64,000 bases of DNA from Ichthyophis bannanicus (taxonomy: Eukaryota > Chordata > Amphibia > Gymnophiona > Ichthyophiidae), in the NCBI GenBank assembly GCA_033557465.1, contig CM066047.1:558001-622000 (forward strand), given 5' to 3'. Positions 43,040-53,704 of the stretch are shown here, in pieces. Numbering within the stretch: position 1 is the first letter of the stretch; the number at the start of each line of letters is the position of its first letter. The position numbers were made by a program, and so were the translations under genes. The notes beneath the pieces were generated by a model, which did no database searches, was not told where the DNA came from, and saw only the letters and a list, made by a program, of their open reading frames with translations.

Positions 43040-43137
43040 CCATATGTGAAGACTCATTCCTGCTTGTTCCTGGAGATAGCACAGTTACTTACCTGTAACA
43101 GGTGATCTCTGGGAACAGCAGGAATAAGTCTTCACAA
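43040..43137. repeat. DIRS-E2 internal complementary region
   Basis: CATATGTGAAGACTCATTCC and TGCTTGTTCCTGGAGAT complement the 5' end. AGCACAGTTACTTACCTG, TAACAGGTGATCTCTGGG and AACAGCAGGAATAAGTC complement the 3' end. The junction GTAACTGTGCT/ATCTCCAGG sets the element limits. Confidence 0.92.
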
Positions 43138-43217
43138 CCCACCCACCTCCCCTAGGAGTTGTATCTCTCTATCTATCTTTCCTTTCCTCTCTCTCTTTGT
43201 CTCAGCTTTAAAACTCG

Positions 43218-43407
43218 AACTGGGGAGAGGCGGTTAGGAAAGGTGGGAAGGCAGCGCGCAGGCGCTGTGGGATGCTCCCAAAGGTTTTCCTTTTTGGGAA
43301 GCTGGGGAGCGTTCCCGCGCAGGCTCCGTCGGTACCGACGTACCCATATGTGAAGACTTATTCCTGCTGTTCCCAGAGATCACCTGTTACAGCTAAGTAA
43401 CTGTGCT
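43218..43407. repeat. DIRS-E2 3' inverted terminal repeat
   Basis: Inverse of the 5' repeat, with an extra terminal part CACCTGTTACAGCTAAG and TAACTGTGCT. The palindrome CGTCGGTACCGACG recurs near 43,328-43,341. Confidence 0.92.
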
Positions 43408-43873
43408 TTAGATTTACGAACTGCAAAAATCAGCCTTGCCACTGTATTCTGACAGACTTGTAATCTCTTGATCTGTTGTGTTTGAACAATTTAATAAAAC
43501 TATATTACAATAATCTTAGTAGTTTAATACCGTGCTTTGCACGAAGTATCGAAAAGAGGAAGGTGCAAAATATGAGCGCAGTCTTCGAAGTTGCCACATT
43601 TTGAAAAAATATTGAGTCTAGTGAATCAATCTGTGCCTTCATGGATAAATCTTCTTCTAAATATATCCCTAAAATCCGCAGCACCATTCACCTTTTGAGC
43701 TTAAAAATCTCAATGGCTTCCAGAAGTGTAAACCATTGAGAATCTTAGTCCTGGTCATTTTTAATTTGTTTTTACCATCTATGTATTTTTGTCTGCTTGT
43801 ATATTGTTTTGGGTGAAATGTTTGGCTTCAGGAAGGAGATAAAAAAAATCTGGATGGATGGATGGATATTAAA
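43408..43873 (-). pseudogene. LINE ORF2 fragment, antisense, continuation
   Basis: The minus strand reads VLRILGIYLEEDLSMKAQID and SLDSIFFQNVATSKTALIF, the region behind the polymerase palm in L2-group LINEs (RxLGIxLDxxLS). It continues the LINE whose carboxy end lies at 37,261-37,690, with E2 in between. The right end has (GGAT)n at 43,843-43,865. Confidence 0.55.
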
Positions 43874-44035
43874 GATCTCCAGGAACAAGCAGGAATGAGT
43901 CTTCACATATGGGTACGTCGGTACCGACGGAGTCCGCGCGGGAACGCTTCCCAGCGTCCAATCAGAAAGCTTTTGGAAGCATCCAAACATGCCTGCGTGC
44001 TGCCTTCCTGCCTTCCCAACTGCCTCTCCTCAGTT
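43874..44035. repeat. DIRS-E3 5' inverted terminal repeat
   Basis: Matches the E2 repeat over its length (AACAAGCAGGAATGAGTC, TCACATATGGGTACGTCGG, CCGACGGAGTCCGCGCGG) with a diverged inner part that pairs with 51,654 onward of the same element. Confidence 0.92.
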
Positions 44036-44255
44036 TTCGTTTTTCCGCGGAGCCGGCAGGACGTGCTCCTGTCACCGCAGAAAATTCTTCTTTTATTTTT
44101 TAGTTTTCTTGTGGTCGCGGCTGCCTTCCCCGACGCCACCGGTACCGCCGGTGTTTCTTTCTTCTTTTCTTGTAAAATATTTTCCTTAAGGAATATATTT
44201 TTCTTTCTTAGTGTCTCACGGTTCTTAGGCCTTCTAGGCCTCTCCATTTTTCCTC

Positions 44256-46295
44256 ATGGAACCGCCAGCCACTTTCCCCAAGAAATGTACAAACTGTGGC
44301 GGTACAACTTTATTTTTAGACACTCACAATTGGTGTCTAATCTGCTTGGGTCCTGACCATTTTCCTCCGGAACCCTCGGGCACCAGTATTGTGAGAAGAA
44401 GTTTTCAACATCGAGTTCCCCTCAACACACAGTCCCCTTCCAACTTCAGGGCACCGACCATATCTTCTTCTACACAGGATCAGGTAACCCAAAAACAGTC
44501 TTAAGACTAGCCAGTCCTCGAGCGGCACTTCTCATGCACAGCATAGAGATGTCTATGACCTTGTCCTCGAGAATCCACTGGTTTCAAAACCCCGGTGGGA
44601 GTCTTCGGCCTCCAAAGCCTGTGTGGGGTTTCAGGTTGTTCCTGAGGTTCACCCCTCACAGAACATACCTGAGCCATGCCAGGTGGTGTCATCCGCTTTG
44701 AGCGGTACCGATACCCCGGCATCGGCACTGGTGTTGGATGAAACATTCCTCACCAAGGATCGTCGTCTGGCGTCCTCGGTACCTGCGGGGCCAGTGGATA
44801 CGCTTCAGATCGACCTTCCAGTATCGGTATCGACACCGATACTAGTACCGACGTCGGTACCCTCCAGATGTGCATCAATAGACTCGCTTCCTTCGATGCC
44901 GAGTTTCGAATAGATCTCCAGTCTGGAGGACTGGGTACCGACTCCCGTCGGTACTGAAGGCTCGGTTCCAATAATTCGGATCCGCAACTCTCGGTTCCTC
45001 CGATACCGTTAGAATTGCCACCGGCTGGTCTTCTTCCACCGGTATCAGATACGGTACCGAGATTGGTACCGATATCCACAGTACCATTGCTGTTGGTACC
45101 TTCCCTGCTTCTCTCGTCAGGCTCGCTTCCCTCAATGCCGAGTCTGGAATCGATCCCTAGCATGGACGATCTGTTACCGACTGTCGCTGGTTCTGACCTG
45201 CAGTACCAGCGACCACCATCTAAGGATCCCATACTGCACCATTCAGGATCTTCTATTCCTATATCCTGGAATAGATCCCTCGGTGCCAACGCTAGTTCTT
45301 CATCAGATCTAGCGTATCCAAGGGAAGTTCCCTCTGGGGATCCTTCTTTCCAGATTTTCCTCCGGGATATGGCAAAATCACTTGCCATTCCTATTCCTGG
45401 ACAAGATCCTACACAAGGGAATACAGAATACCTCTCTGTTCCTAGCAAAGCAAAGGAGAATATAATGCTTCCTTTGCATCATTCTTTGCAGGATCTCCTT
45501 CTGCGAATGTGGGAAGCTCCTTTAAGGGTACCCCCACCTTCCAGAGCAACTGATCTCCTATATCAGGTGCCCCCCTCTCTAGGGTTTCAAAGGACTCAAC
45601 TTCCTCATCATTCCATTGTGGTAGAATCAGCAATGAGGCGAGTGAAGAGTAATAAAAAGCACTCTTCTTGTCTGTCAGGTCGTGAGTCTAAGACACTAGA
45701 TGCCTTTGGACGTCAAGCCTTCCAGACATCCATTCTTTCAGCAAGAATTCTCTCATATATTTTTTATATGGATTTATCTCTTGAGGAGGACACAAGGAAA
45801 TTAAATCTTTTGACTCCTTTTCTTCAAGAGCCCAAACAAGCAGACTATTCCTTACTGGTTAGTCATGCTCATAATATCTCTAGGTTTCTTACTCGTGCTT
45901 CCCTAGACTCCTTTGAGTCTGTTAGCAGGACTTCTGCTATAGCTATAGGGGCACGACGTAGAGCCTGGCTCCAAGCTTCAGACTTGGACAAATGGGCACA
46001 AGAAAGACTGGGAAATACTCCTTGCACTGAAGAAAATCTCTTCAACAAGGAGTCTTTACTCCAGGTTACTCAGTTATCCACTGACTTTCCTGTTTCCAGA
46101 GGCTGTTCTACGCCGCCTTCTTTCCCAGTAGGTAGGAAATGTCCTACCAAACTTTCTTCCCCTAGGGGGAGAAGGTTTTGTCCATCATCTGCCCATCATA
46201 CAGATGTTCCCAAACAGGGGAAACATCGCCCTGGTTTGAAGAATCCACAAACTCAACAGGGTCAACAAACCCAGCAGTCGCAGGGTTTCAAGTAG
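44256..46295 (+). pseudogene. DIRS-E3 gag-like gene
   Basis: The ATG at 44,256 opens a head with the same C-x2-C-x14-C-x2-C-x4-H arrangement as E2 (KKCTNCGG … WCLICLGPDH). Stops follow from 44,504. A long middle with many GGTACC sequences is not open in one frame. From 45,015 a frame of 426 codons contains PSFQIFLRDMAKSLAIPI, LHHSLQDLLLRMWEAPLRV, QVPPSLGFQRTQLPHHSIVV, LDAFGRQAFQTSILSARIL and AIAIGARRRAWLQASDLDKW, ending in a Gln-rich tail. This carboxy half is the best-preserved gag in the window. Confidence 0.8.
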
Positions 46296-47970
46296 ATCAT
46301 TGTCCCTCTTGGTTGGTTGTTAGGGTGGCAGTCTGCTTCTTTTCACTTGCAGTATCTGCACTAAATTTATCCTAACCTACCTAGATATCTCTTCATGAGA
46401 CATCTTTTCTCTAAGAGTCTTTATAATGATCATGCCCATACTTAACAGATTTTCCTGTTCCTCTTGGAGGAAAGAGAGGTAACAACTATCAATAGACAGT
46501 TGTTTCCCTGTACTGGCATGTATCATCTCACCTGTCAGAGACTTCCTCTATAGTTGGTCTCTTGCAACTCTTACCTCCCTCTTACTACAACATTTGGTTT
46601 GTAAGAGTGACTTTTTACACGGGTAAGCCCCTATGGTCCTCTACCTGTTCTACCGGGGGATTCTCCCTTCTGGAGTTGTCTTCCCCCTTGTTACCTTAGG
46701 GCAGCTCCTCAGACAATAGGAAGTCCTACCATGTCTGTCTCTTTTTCCCAATCTAAAAAAGAGGAGGGAAAAGAAATTCTCCATGCTGCCCTGATAGTTG
46801 CTGCAGATGCAGAAATTCCTAGTGGTTAAGCCACTGGTTTTGTTCACTACACAACAGGGCTTCCCCTCCACTAGCAATCCTCCTAGCCTCAGTGCTAAGT
46901 CCCAAACAGGTTATCAATCTCGTTTGGGAAACCCTATTATCACAGTTTGGTTGGTTAACTTCTATTCTTTGCCCCTTTGTCCTTGGCAGAATAGTTGGTT
47001 ACCTGCTGGCTTTCCACATTCCTCACCAAGGATCGTCCACAGCCAGTTTTTTCTTCTAACCAACCTGCAGCATGCTCTCCAACTCTACAGAGTAGCTTTG
47101 CACTATGGGCCTTTGCTAGAGAGCATTAGTATCTTGCCTAGCAGATAACCCCAGATGGTTAAAAGGGGTTCCCCCAGTCATGTTTCATGCCTGGCAGGTA
47201 TTCTCTACCCTTTCCATCTTATCTTAAATCTCTCTTGAGGCATAAGCCTCAGGCCTTACATTACGTGAAAGCCTAAAAGAAGGGCCAATTCCCTGGCTTG
47301 GCCCATATCTCCTTGGGTCTTCCCGTCAGAGATAAATTCTTCACTGGCAGCTAGAGGACACCTAATACCCATCTTGCCCTCATAGGCGGATCACTAGGGT
47401 ATCTTCTTCCAGAGGCCGCCTCTATCCAATCGCCATACTACAATTCTGGAGATATCTGGACTTCCTGTCTGCAGACTGACGTTATCCTCTGCCATTTTCA
47501 CGTAGGCCATCCTGGTTATTCAAGAGCTCAAATTCTGCAAAGAATTAAGCCGCCTTCTTGTCAGGGACACCCTTCCTCTGACTATGCCAGCCATAACCAG
47601 GAGAAGAGGATTTTTTCTATTTATCTATTCAAGCAGGTATCCACCTTCTTGCTGTCAGATGAATCTTCCTCTCTCCCTAGGGGGGATGGGGTTCTCTGGA
47701 CATCTCTCCATCCATATACCTGGAGACATGTCTCTATATGCCTGCCTATTCATCTAGGTATATATAGATAGATATAAATAAGTATATCTATCTATATCTA
47801 TTTGTGTGTCTTCTGCCCATACATATCGCTTTATAGATATATGCATATATACCCTATATGTGTATATTTTTAAATATATATAAATATATATATATTTATT
47901 AATAGATATGAGATATATTTTTAGATAGATAAGTAGATGGCTACAGATCTATCTGTCTGTTAGGTTCAGA
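46296..47970 (+). other. E3 interior without recognisable genes
   Basis: Pyrimidine-rich sequence with no long frame. Weak hints only: a WAFARE-like scrap near 47,095-47,150 (possible RNase H remains) and a stretch near 47,470-47,530 reading CHFHVGHPGYSRAQILQRI, which resembles an integrase zinc region but has no context. From about 47,750 to 47,945 it turns into a TATA/GATA-rich low-complexity tract. Confidence 0.5.
47750..47945. repeat. AT-rich TAGATA/TATATA low-complexity tract
   Basis: Irregular TATA, GATA and TATC repeats over about 200 bases, adjoining the antisense L2-A tail. Confidence 0.85.
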
Positions 47971-50664
47971 TTTTATTTATTTATTTATTTATTTAACATT
48001 TCTTATATACCGCGCTATTAAGATCAGTGCGGTGTACATTGAACAAAATATACAACAATGTATGCAAGTAACATTGAGTTTACATAGAACATGGGAATAT
48101 ATAACATGGATTAACAGGTAAAACTATGTACAGTCAACATCATATATGTATATGTTTTTACTAAATAAATAAATATGTTAGCTCAAGTGGATATTATCTG
48201 CGTAATTTATGTAGGAGGTGGGAATCAACAGAGGATGTGGAGCTATCGTGGAGCTTAACCATTTTCTGGTTGAATTAAGGTAATATGGTGTTTAGTGCAC
48301 GTTGGAGGTCTGTTGTTTGAGTGGACATGCGGGGTCACTTCTGGGTAGAATTTTGTGAATAAGTGATGCTTCACGGCTTTCCTGAATTGTAAAAGGTTTT
48401 TGATACAACGAATTTCATGAGGAAGTAAATTCCAGTTCAGGGGTGCAAATAAAGAGAAAGCTCTGTTCGATGTAGCTTTAGTACAAGATGTCATCATCTT
48501 GGGAACTACTAAGGTATTCATAGCAGTGGTCCTTCTGTTTCTATTTTCGAGGGTGTTATGTATTAGTTTGCTAATTGGTGTCGGAGGGTAGTTATTCCTG
48601 GCCTTGAAGGTCAGAACTAGAGACTTATATGTAAGTCTGGCTTGTAATGGTAACCAGTGTAGGTCCTTCATGATCGGCGTTATGTGAGCAGCTCTTGGTG
48701 ACCCAGAGAGGACTCTTGCAGCTGCGTTCATAGCCAGACAAAGTGGATTTAAGGTTGATTGAGAGAGGCCATGGAGGATAATATTCGCAAAATCTAGGTG
48801 AGGGATGACTAGAGCCTGGAATATTGAGCGATAATCAGTATAGTCAAGTAGTGGTCGGAGGTGGCGTAGCGATCTGATCTTATGATATATCCTCTTTGTC
48901 ACATTCTTCACATGCGTTGTCATATCTAGGTGTTGATCCAATGTGATGCCGAGGTATCGGATAGTGGGTTTTGACGTCAGTTCTATGTTATTGATTAGCA
49001 GTGACGGAGGGGGTATGAACTTGCGATTTCTTGTGACAAATAATACATCAGTTTTGTTGTGATTTATTCTTAAGTTTTGTGTCAACAGCCATTCGGCTAT
49101 TGCACCAAAACAATTAATTATTGGTGTGAACACTGGTTGGTCAGTATTAAACGGCATGTAAATGAGGATGTCATCTGCGTATGCCAGGCATTGCACGTTG
49201 AAGGATCGGATCAACTCACATATCGGCTGCATATAAATGTTGAACATTAATGCTGATAATGAAGATCCTTGAGGTACACCTTGAGACTGTAGGAATGGCT
49301 CTGATGATTCCTGACCTGTTTTAACTTGTTGCCACCTATTGGAAAGGTAGGATCTACACCATTCAAGTGCTGTGTTTTGAATTCCCTTCTCACTCAGACG
49401 TTGCAGCAGTATGTTGTGGTTTACAGAATCAAAGGCAGCGGAGATGTCCAAAAATATGAGCACAAATCCCTGTTTAATGTCGTTTATTCCCGTGATAAGA
49501 TCATTGAATAAGGTTGTAAGGATTGAGTCAACTCCATGTGCTTCTCTGAAACCATGTTGTGATTTGTCTAGAGGCGCTTCAATGTCAATATGCTGCTGGA
49601 GCTGTTGTTGGGCAGCTTTCTCGATAATTTTTGCAAGTTGTGGAATGCTCGAGATTGGCCTGAACGATTCAACTTTGGATGAGTCAAGCTTACTGTTTTT
49701 TAGTAAAGGCTTGATGGAGGTGTGTTTCAGACTTTTTGGGAATGAGCCTGTTAGGAAGGACTGGTTCAGTAACAGGCACAGAATTTGACTTAGCTCATGA
49801 CGTAACTCTTTGATCCAGCTGGCTGGGCATGGGTCATTGGGAGCTGTGCTAGGATTGATGGAGGCGATAATTTTTACAATTTCACTAGTAGATATAGTGT
49901 TGAAGTTGCAAAAAGGTGTTATATGGGATTTCTTAGGTGATGCAGAAGGGTTGTTGGTATTTATGCTTGTGTTAGCTGTAATCATTTTTGATTGCAGGTA
50001 ATTTGCGTAGTCCTGAGGCTGCGGCATTGCAGGTTGATCTGAGACTGGTTCTCTTGTTATGGATGTTACTAACTTGAATAATGCATGAGGTTTATTGATG
50101 GCACGTTTCAACAGGTTTGTGTGGTAGATCTTCTTACTCAATGTTATTTTCTCACGGTGTGTAGTTAAGTGTGAGTTATATGTTTCAAGTGCCTCTGGAG
50201 AGTGGGTTCGACGCCACTGTCTTTCAAGTTTGCGTAGATGAATGAGAGATGAACGCAAGTCAGTTGAGAACCATGGTGCATGTTCTCGTTTTCTTCTTTT
50301 CTTATCTTTATGCAGAGGACATGAGGCGGCTCTGAGGTTCTCGTTCCATTTGGCTATTAGGTCATCTAAGTTGAGGGAAGTGTTAGTCATGAGAGGTCGA
50401 AGGTTCTCTAGGACCTTTTCACGGTTGAGGGGTTGATAACGGGCTGAGTGAGTTTCAGGTGATTTAGATGGTCTTTGGCTCATATGCGAGGTATAGGTGG
50501 GTATATTAAATTGAATAAGGTTGTGATCGGACCATGGCACTGGTATAACTGACAGATCCAGAGCTTGTTGTGATAAGGTGTCGAGATAAGGTGCGAATAT
50601 TAGGTCTAGTTTACCTCCTTTAATGTGGGTAGGAGAGTCAACGTATTGGTTGTAACCTAGACAT
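47971..50664 (-). mobile_element. L2-A LINE, antisense, 2.7 kb, 5'-truncated
   Basis: The tail (TTTA)n with the stem TATACCGCGCTATTAAG and AGTGCGGTGTACATTG marks the 3' end at 47,971. The 5' end near 50,664 cuts into the endonuclease (GGKLDLIFAPYLD). The element interrupts DIRS-E3. It is the longest L2-A copy here, and its single open frame suggests recent insertion. Confidence 0.9.
48255..50540 (-). CDS. L2-A ORF2, endonuclease end to carboxy terminus, open
   Basis: The frame is open for 761 codons and extends further upstream to the truncation at about 50,664, so no real start is present. It begins with WSDHNLIQFNIP (last endonuclease block). It holds the polymerase with VESFRPISSIPQLAKIIEKA, FLDISAAFDSVNHNILL (about residue 360), GVPQGSSLSALMFNIYM and the catalytic LAYADDILIY (about residue 450). 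It ends with LHWLPLQARLTYKSLVLTF, NWNLLPHEIR and a stop. L2 elements copy RNA at a nicked target. No lesion is visible, but without a promoter and amino end it cannot act alone. Confidence 0.92.
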   Translation of the reverse strand: MPWSDHNLIQFNIPTYTSHMSQRPSKSPETHSARYQPLNREKVLENLRPLMTNTSLNLDDLIAKWNENLRAASCPLHKDKKRRKREHAPWFSTDLRSSLIHLRKLERQWRRTHSPEALETYNSHLTTHREKITLSKKIYHTNLLKRAINKPHALFKLVTSITREPVSDQPAMPQPQDYANYLQSKMITANTSINTNNPSASPKKSHITPFCNFNTISTSEIVKIIASINPSTAPNDPCPASWIKELRHELSQILCLLLNQSFLTGSFPKSLKHTSIKPLLKNSKLDSSKVESFRPISSIPQLAKIIEKAAQQQLQQHIDIEAPLDKSQHGFREAHGVDSILTTLFNDLITGINDIKQGFVLIFLDISAAFDSVNHNILLQRLSEKGIQNTALEWCRSYLSNRWQQVKTGQESSEPFLQSQGVPQGSSLSALMFNIYMQPICELIRSFNVQCLAYADDILIYMPFNTDQPVFTPIINCFGAIAEWLLTQNLRINHNKTDVLFVTRNRKFIPPPSLLINNIELTSKPTIRYLGITLDQHLDMTTHVKNVTKRIYHKIRSLRHLRPLLDYTDYRSIFQALVIPHLDFANIILHGLSQSTLNPLCLAMNAAARVLSGSPRAAHITPIMKDLHWLPLQARLTYKSLVLTFKARNNYPPTPISKLIHNTLENRNRRTTAMNTLVVPKMMTSCTKATSNRAFSLFAPLNWNLLPHEIRCIKNLLQFRKAVKHHLFTKFYPEVTPHVHSNNRPPTCTKHHITLIQPENG

Positions 50665-51469
50665 TCCTATATGATCCTGACAAATGGGCACTAACCCTAT
50701 CAATGCTGTACCAGCATACCTAGGGGACTACATCTATAACCACTCCTGTGGTAATTAACACCTTTTTCCCTTACCATAACCTTTTCAGGTTAGGTACTCC
50801 TGAAGCTCTCCATGTACCTTTCTTTCCTATTTGACCCCATTTAGGAAAGACATTGCGGAGCTTCTGTTGCTCTAAAGCTTAGCGCTCCTGAGTCTGTCCT
50901 TACTTTCTTATCAGATACAAGGGTCTCCATACCCTTTCTCCCTATATGGATTGATCCAACCCCAGTCCAGTTGGGTCAGACTCAATTTTTCTCTTGGTCC
51001 TAGATTTGTACTGTTTTTGGACCAAAACAGCTTAAGCTTTCTTTAATAGTACCTTCTGCGTCTCCGCTGAAGCTCTACCTCTTATACTACCCCAGTTTTC
51101 CCCTGGGGCTATTTCTCACCCTGAAGGGTTCTGACCTCCACTTGATTTTGTTCTACTTTATTACCTCTACTTCTCAGTGAGGTACCCCTTGAGCACATTC
51201 ACTGGCTCTTCTATCAGATCCATATGTAGCTCAGTGCACCTGTGCAATGCCAACAAGGGAGGCCCAGATTACAATATTTTACTACTAAATGCCCTTGATA
51301 CAGGGTCTTCCCCTTTTGAAGCCCTGTTCTAGCCAGCTGTTCCATAGCTTTTCTGTATTCAACTCCTACCCTCCATCCCCAGGATGCCTGAGGTCCTGAG
51401 GAATAGCATGGCTCGTTCTAGACTTGCAACATGCTAGGACTCCCTCCGGGCATCTGAGCTTGGGAGTCC
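50665..51469 (+). other. E3 interior, right part
   Basis: Pyrimidine-rich, without open frames of note. From about 51,355 (ATTCAACTCCTACCCTCC, GGATGCCTGAGGTCC) it follows the E2 3' untranslated region at 42,925-43,040. The part before that is not alignable to E2 by eye. Confidence 0.55.
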
Positions 51470-51568
51470 CCATATGTGAAGACTCATTCCTGCTTGTTTC
51501 TGGAGATAGCACAGTTACTTACCTGTAACAGGTGATCTCTGGGAACAGCAGGAATAAGTCTTCACAAC
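51470..51568. repeat. DIRS-E3 internal complementary region
   Basis: Almost identical to 43,040-43,137 of E2 (CATATGTGAAGACTCATTCC, GGAGATAGCACAGTTAC, TAACAGGTGATCTCTGGG). Confidence 0.92.
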
Positions 51569-51653
51569 CCACCCACCTCCCCTAGGAGTTGCATTTCTTT
51601 ATCTCTCTTTCCCTTCCTTGCTCTCTCTCTCTCTTTGTCTCAGCTTAAAACTT

Positions 51654-51793
51654 AACTGAGGAGAGTCAGTTGGGAAGGCAGGAAGGCAGCACACAGGCAT
51701 GTTGGAATGCTTCCAAAAGCTTTCTGATTGGACGCTGGGAAGCGTTCCCACGTGGACTCCGTCGGTACCGACGTACCCATATGTGAAGACTTA
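51654..51793. repeat. DIRS-E3 3' inverted terminal repeat, inner part
   Basis: Inverse of 43,893-44,035 up to GTACCCATATGTGAAGACTTA, where an antisense CR1 starts. The outer part follows at 53,705. Confidence 0.92.
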
Positions 51794-52164
51794 TAGAAAC
51801 ATAGAAACATGATGACAGAAAAAGACCACAAGGCCCATCTAGTCTGTCCTTCCATAACAACAACTACAACAGTCCACTTTTTACCTTTAGAGATCCTCTG
51901 TGTTGGTCCCATGCTTTTTTGAATTCAGTTACTGTCCTCATCTCTACCACCTCCACTGGGAGACTATTCCACGGATCCACTACTCTTTCCGTAAAGAAAT
52001 ATTTCCGCATATCACTCCTGAATCTATCTCCTTCACCCTCATCCCATGTCCCCTCGTCGCAGAACTTGCTTTCAATTGAAAGAGGCTCTCTCCCTGAACA
52101 TTTATGCCACGGAGGTATTTAAACATCTCAATCATATCACCTCTATCCCGCCTTTCCTCTAAGG

Positions 52165-52898
52165 CTGGGGTCACCAACCTCCAGAGGGCCGCGGGCCGCA
52201 CAGCCGACTACCGGGAGCCTCGCGGGCCGCACCGCCTTCTCCCCGCCCCCGCGAAAAAAAACAACAAACGCAAAATTATGAAAACAATGGCTGATCACCT
52301 TTATTGAATTTAATGAGATGGCTGATGATTCATGCTAGCAGACAAACGCTTAAAGTCCGGCTTCACAGATGACACTGACAGAAGAAGGGATGCTTGCAGG
52401 TGGTCGTCAGTGAGCTGTGAGCGCGTGGATGACTTTATCAATTTCATTCGGCTGAACAGCTGTTCGCAGCAGTAGGTTGAGCCGAAGAGAGCAGCGACCT
52501 TGCGTGCGTTGGCGGCCATGGACGGGTGGGTGGCCGCCTGTGTCGTCCAAAATGCGACAGGGCCCATAGCCATGAAGCTCGACTTCTGTGCGTCGTCACA
52601 CTGCAGTTCGATCAAGTCCATTTGAAGGTCAGAGGGCACGTCGGTGGGGTTCATCTCGAAGGGGGCACTGAAGAGGGCAAAGTCTTGCGAGTGCTTGGTG
52701 AAGTCTTATTGCTGATTGGTCCTCTAATTTGCGCGCTGCTCTTGGGAAACCGGTCACGTGCCGTTGAACCCGCCGAGCATGCTGCGGGCCGCAGATACAA
52801 TGGCAGGAATCCTTGGCGGGCCGCACGTAATGTTAACCGGGGTAGAGCCTCGAGGGCCGCACGAAGGGACCTCGTGGGCCGCAGGTTGGTGACCCCTG
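52165..52898 (-). mobile_element. hAT transposon, internally deleted, with 8-bp duplication
   Basis: 734 bases between two copies of CTCTAAGG (52,157-52,164 and 52,899-52,906). Terminal inverted repeats CTGGGGTCACCAACCT and, inverse, CAGGGGTCACCAACCT. It is GC- and CpG-rich (GGGCCGC repeated near both ends), unlike the surroundings. It keeps only the 3' part of a transposase gene on the minus strand. The length, 8-bp duplication and coding remnant are all typical of hAT. Confidence 0.93.
52310..52654 (-). pseudogene. hAT transposase carboxy end (dimerisation domain)
   Basis: 114 codons on the minus strand. DVPSDLQMDLIELQCDD opens the block, and ARKVAALFGSTYCCEQLFSR with MKLIKSSTRSQLTDDHLQA is the hAT carboxy-terminal dimerisation motif (LFGSTYxCEQxFSxMKxxKS). 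DDE catalytic residues before it are absent. It resembles the transposases of the group that also gave rise to GTF2IRD2- or EPM2AIP1-like host genes, but here it is clearly part of a small transposon. Confidence 0.88.
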
Positions 52899-52906
52899 CT
52901 CTAAGG

Positions 52907-53704
52907 TGTACATATTAAGATCCTTAAGTCTGTCCTCATATGCTTTATAATGAAGACTACTAATCATCTTAGTAGCAACCCTCTGCACCGACTCCATCCT
53001 GTTCACATCCTTTTGAAGGTGCGGTCTCCAGAATTGCACACCATACTCCAAATGAGGTCGCACCAAAGACTTATACAGAGGCACTATCACCTCCTTTTTT
53101 TCTGCTAGCCATTCCTCTCCGTATGCACCCAAGCATCCTTCTAGCTTTTGCCGTCGCCTTTTCTACCTGTTTAGCTACTTTAAAATCATCGGACACAACT
53201 ACGCCTAGGTCCCGCTCTTCTTTAGTGGACAAAAGTACTTCACCTCCTATGCTGTATTGCTCCCTTGGATTGCTGCAGCCCAAATGCATGACCTTACATT
53301 TTTTAACATTAAATCCCAGCTGCCAAATTCTAGACCATTCTTCAAGCTTAGCTAGATCCCTCCTCATGTTATCTACACCTTCCTGGGTGTCTACTTTATT
53401 GCAGATTTTGGTATCATCCGCAAAGAGGCAAACCTTACCCGACAGCCCTTCCGCTATATCACTAACAAAGATGTTAAAAAGAATCGGACCAAGGACAGAT
53501 CCCTGGGGCACACCACTGGTAACATCCTTCTCCTCAGAGTGAGCTCCATTTACTTGTACTCTGTCGCCTCCCACCCAACCAATTTCTAACCCAAGCAGTA
53601 ACTTTAGGGTCCATCCCTAGGGTGCTCAGTTTGTTTATAAGTCGCCTGTGAGGAACAGTGTCAAAGGCTTTACTGAAATCTAAATACACCACATCTAGAG
53701 CTCT
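52907..53704 (-). pseudogene. CR1-2 ORF2, polymerase part, antisense
   Basis: The minus strand gives DVVYLDFSKAFDTVPHRRLI, NKLSTLGMDPKVTAWVRNWL, GVPQGSVLGPILFNIFVSDI, the catalytic CLFADDTKICN (about 53,420-53,390), KLEEWSRIWQLGFNVKKCKV, and HLEYGVQFWRPHLQKDVNR. Frame changes occur near 53,580 and 53,090. The FADD box is complete here, unlike in the plus-strand copy at 57,036. The carboxy end continues behind the hAT at 52,156-51,900. Confidence 0.9.

Larger units (their letters stand above)
37691..43407 (+). mobile_element. DIRS-E2: near-intact DIRS retrotransposon
   Basis: A complete element of 5.7 kb: 5' repeat (37,691-37,855), leader, gag (38,070-39,774, broken), reverse transcriptase, RNase H and tyrosine recombinase (about 39,780-42,924), internal complementary region (43,040-43,137) and 3' repeat (43,218-43,407). 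The coding part from RNase H to the end is a single open frame of 739 codons. I count one frame change and one stop in the polymerase. It is inserted in an antisense LINE whose two halves flank it. It is the reference copy for family E in this window. Confidence 0.92.
51794..53704 (-). mobile_element. CR1 family 2 LINE, antisense, 5'-truncated
   Basis: The minus strand starts in GGGAGAGCTCTAGATGTGG (53,704) and ends with GGCCTTGTGGTCTTTTTC, CATCATGTTTCTATGTTTC at 51,794, the CR1-2 terminus with TTTCTATG octamers. The inserted hAT at 52,165-52,898 is not part of it. It interrupts the 3' repeat of DIRS-E3, whose two halves lie directly at its ends. It matches 57,637-58,800 (plus strand) closely, forming an inverted pair. 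Confidence 0.92.

Noticed and set aside
47388..47600. Integrase-like zinc region (CHFHVGHPGYSRA) as evidence of an LTR retrotransposon
   Set aside because: One short match with no catalytic integrase, polymerase or LTR around it. It may be chance in pyrimidine-rich DNA.
47750..47945. TATA-rich tract as a promoter cluster
   Set aside because: Plain low-complexity sequence next to a LINE tail, with no gene behind it.
52310..52654. Domesticated hAT-derived host gene
   Set aside because: The frame is inside a 734-base transposon with its own ends and target duplication, in a dead CR1, with no exon structure.
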